Below the pieces are notes generated by a model that did no database searches, was not told the origin of the DNA, and saw nothing but the letters and a program-made list of their open reading frames with translations. From Omnitrophica bacterium RIFCSPLOWO2_01_FULL_45_10 (GTDB lineage Bacteria; Omnitrophota; Gorgyraeia; 2-01-FULL-45-10), in the NCBI GenBank assembly GCA_001804165.1, contig MHFL01000056.1:434-15578 (forward strand): a stretch of DNA of 15,145 nt, read 5' to 3'. Position 1 is the first letter of the stretch; the number at the start of each line of letters is the position of its first letter. The translations under genes were made by a program, and so were the position numbers. Shown here one piece after another: positions 13,819-15,145 of the stretch.

Positions 13819-15145
13819 TTATATTCTTGCTACTTTATCGGAATCGGATGCGTCTTTTACTGGGCCATTTCGTTCGAGTATAGAGTAAAGTCTTTTTGTG
13901 AACTCTTTGAGCATGGACCTCATATTATCTTCCATCGCCTTCTTATTCGGGTCTAAGTACGCCTCTCTAAGCTTGGATTCTTCCCGCAACATAGATGCCG
14001 CCTCAGGCGTCTTATCCTTAGAGTTTTTCATCTTCGATATGATCCTGTCTATCTCTATCGGAGGAAGGTTTTCGAGTTCTTTCTCCAGCGTATTTTTGGA
14101 TATGACGTTGTTTAACCGCAAGGTATTAATATTCTCGACAAGCGCCTTCTTCATTTCATCGTAATACGGCTTGATCGCGTTCTGGTAATCGGATAATACC
14201 TTATTCTTTACGGTGCCGAGTTCCGAGAAGATGCCCTTTATGTTTGATATATCGTCGGCATTGAGGAGGTCTGGGATGGCCTGAGCCACTAGGATTGTGG
14301 CCACGGCCTGAATGAGGCCGTCCGAGGCCTTCTCCACCGCGCCCTTCTCTTCTCCTCCCATCTTTCCCGCTTCCTCCAAAAGGGACGCCACCACATCCAA
14401 TACCGCCTTCTGTTCCTCTGTGGGGTTGGAGAGGATGTCGGCTAAGGTTGAAGCCAATTCCATAGTATCGGCTTCGGTTTGCGCAAGGTTTGCCACCGGT
14501 ATAGCTAATGCCTGCGACGTCAGCGCGTCTTGAACGAGACCCTCTAATAATGCTGGGTTCATACTTGCTATATCCTTAGATGACATGCCCCCTTTAGATA
14601 TGAGCAGGCCTTTCAAGATGAAGGCGGCTGTAGCTGGATCTATCTCTTTACCTGTCTTATTGTTGAATATCTTACCTTCAGGGAAGAAGTATTTGTCGCG
14701 AGGCACGATTATAGAGTTAGAAACAGATCTCAACGTCGTGGGGTTCGCAATATTAGTGGCTATGGCAGCTGCCGGCGTATTTGGCTTTGTTAGAGGATTT
14801 GAAACTGTAACATATGCGCTGTACTGGCCCGGTTGAGACTCGCCATCAGACGTAGGAGTTAAATCGTAAATGCCGTTAGTATTTTTAAAATAATCGTTAG
14901 TGGACGTAACGCGCAGAGCATCATAGACATATATTCCATATGTGCTATTAAAATCATTATTCGCGCTTGAGAGTCTTGCGCCGTAACGAAGGATCACTCC
15001 GTATCCGCCGTTGAATTTGTTATTCTTAGCCGTTATAGTTCCGCCATCGGCAAAAATTCCCGAACCGAAAATTCCCGAACCGGTGAAGGTATTATTAACA
15101 GCCATGAGATTTGTGCCGCCATAAAGATATATCGAAGTCAGTGTT
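13819..15145 (-). CDS. C-terminal part of a beta-helix-repeat protein with a helical tail (5' end outside window)
   Basis: The frame is open to the right edge; the codons before the first internal Met read TLTSIYLYGGTNLMAVNN and continue the same repeat, so the true start lies further right. The first ~100 residues are about five repeats of 20-25 residues of the form (I/V)-x-Y-G-x-x-(L/I)-x-(A/S)-x-N-N-x-F-x-x-x-x-G, typical of right-handed parallel beta-helix proteins. After a Pro/Thr-rich linker the remaining ~320 residues are mainly alpha-helical and charged, ending ...SDKVARI, with no sorting signal I recognise. Such proteins are usually exported or surface proteins acting on or binding polysaccharide, but no catalytic residues can be assigned in this part. 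The C-terminal region is not recognised. Confidence 0.8.
   Translation of the reverse strand, partial: TLTSIYLYGGTNLMAVNNTFTGSGIFGSGIFADGGTITAKNNKFNGGYGVILRYGARLSSANNDFNSTYGIYVYDALRVTSTNDYFKNTNGIYDLTPTSDGESQPGQYSAYVTVSNPLTKPNTPAAAIATNIANPTTLRSVSNSIIVPRDKYFFPEGKIFNNKTGKEIDPATAAFILKGLLISKGGMSSKDIASMNPALLEGLVQDALTSQALAIPVANLAQTEADTMELASTLADILSNPTEEQKAVLDVVASLLEEAGKMGGEEKGAVEKASDGLIQAVATILVAQAIPDLLNADDISNIKGIFSELGTVKNKVLSDYQNAIKPYYDEMKKALVENINTLRLNNVISKNTLEKELENLPPIEIDRIISKMKNSKDKTPEAASMLREESKLREAYLDPNKKAMEDNMRSMLKEFTKRLYSILERNGPVKDASDSDKVARI

Noticed and set aside
1..15145. CRISPR arrays, transposase genes, toxin-antitoxin or phage genes
   Set aside because: No spaced direct-repeat array and no ORF with such motifs was seen in the window.

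Overview
The window is a stretch of bacterial chromosome read almost entirely from the minus strand. Its main content is a classical division and cell wall (dcw) cluster. In transcription order, right to left, the genes are mraZ, a 60-codon small ORF, rsmH, an ftsL-like gene, ftsI, murE, murF, mraY, murD, ftsW and the 5' part of murG, which runs off the left edge. MurE carries a DNPR motif, so the stem peptide is probably of the meso-diaminopimelate type. With complete elongation and septation enzymes, the organism makes peptidoglycan and is probably a diderm with mid-range GC. Small GC-rich palindromic insertions (one inside murF, one behind a tRNA) and a repeat-rich beta-helix protein would fit an uncultured lineage such as Omnitrophota or its relatives. 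That placement is an impression, not something the sequence proves.

Layout. 1-10491: the dcw operon, tightly packed, with repeated 4-bp ATGA overlaps and a 53-bp murE/murF overlap. 10501-10568: a near-consensus sigma70 promoter followed by three 10-bp repeats that look like the MraZ operator. 10661-10835: a strongly self-complementary intergenic element of unknown nature. 10856-11285: RNase P RNA (rnpB) and its terminator. 11291-12407: RNase HI and a coiled-coil/C4 zinc-ribbon protein, ending 5 bases before rnpB. 12418-12640: tRNA-Val(CAC) with a second copy of its 3' end and a GC-rich insert between the copies. 12649-12709: back-to-back promoters. 12726-12802: a plus-strand tRNA with CAT anticodon. 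12827-13760: a HAD-family phosphatase and a small membrane protein behind their own promoter. 13819-15145: the C-terminal end of a secreted-looking beta-helix protein whose start lies outside the window.

How the genes work together. MurE and MurF finish the UDP-MurNAc-pentapeptide after MurD adds D-Glu. MraY and MurG make lipids I and II. FtsW and FtsI polymerise and cross-link septal peptidoglycan, with FtsL as the divisome partner. MraZ probably represses its own operon, and RsmH methylates 16S rRNA. The neighbouring block (tRNA-Val, zinc-ribbon protein, RNase HI, rnpB) is concerned with RNA metabolism and may be one transcription unit. The most interesting unexplained items are the in-frame palindromic insertion in murF, the duplicated tRNA-Val 3' end, the 175-bp fold-back element between rnpB and mraZ, and an rnpB that seems to lack the P11/P12 arm. 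No wholly new defence or metabolic system is visible.
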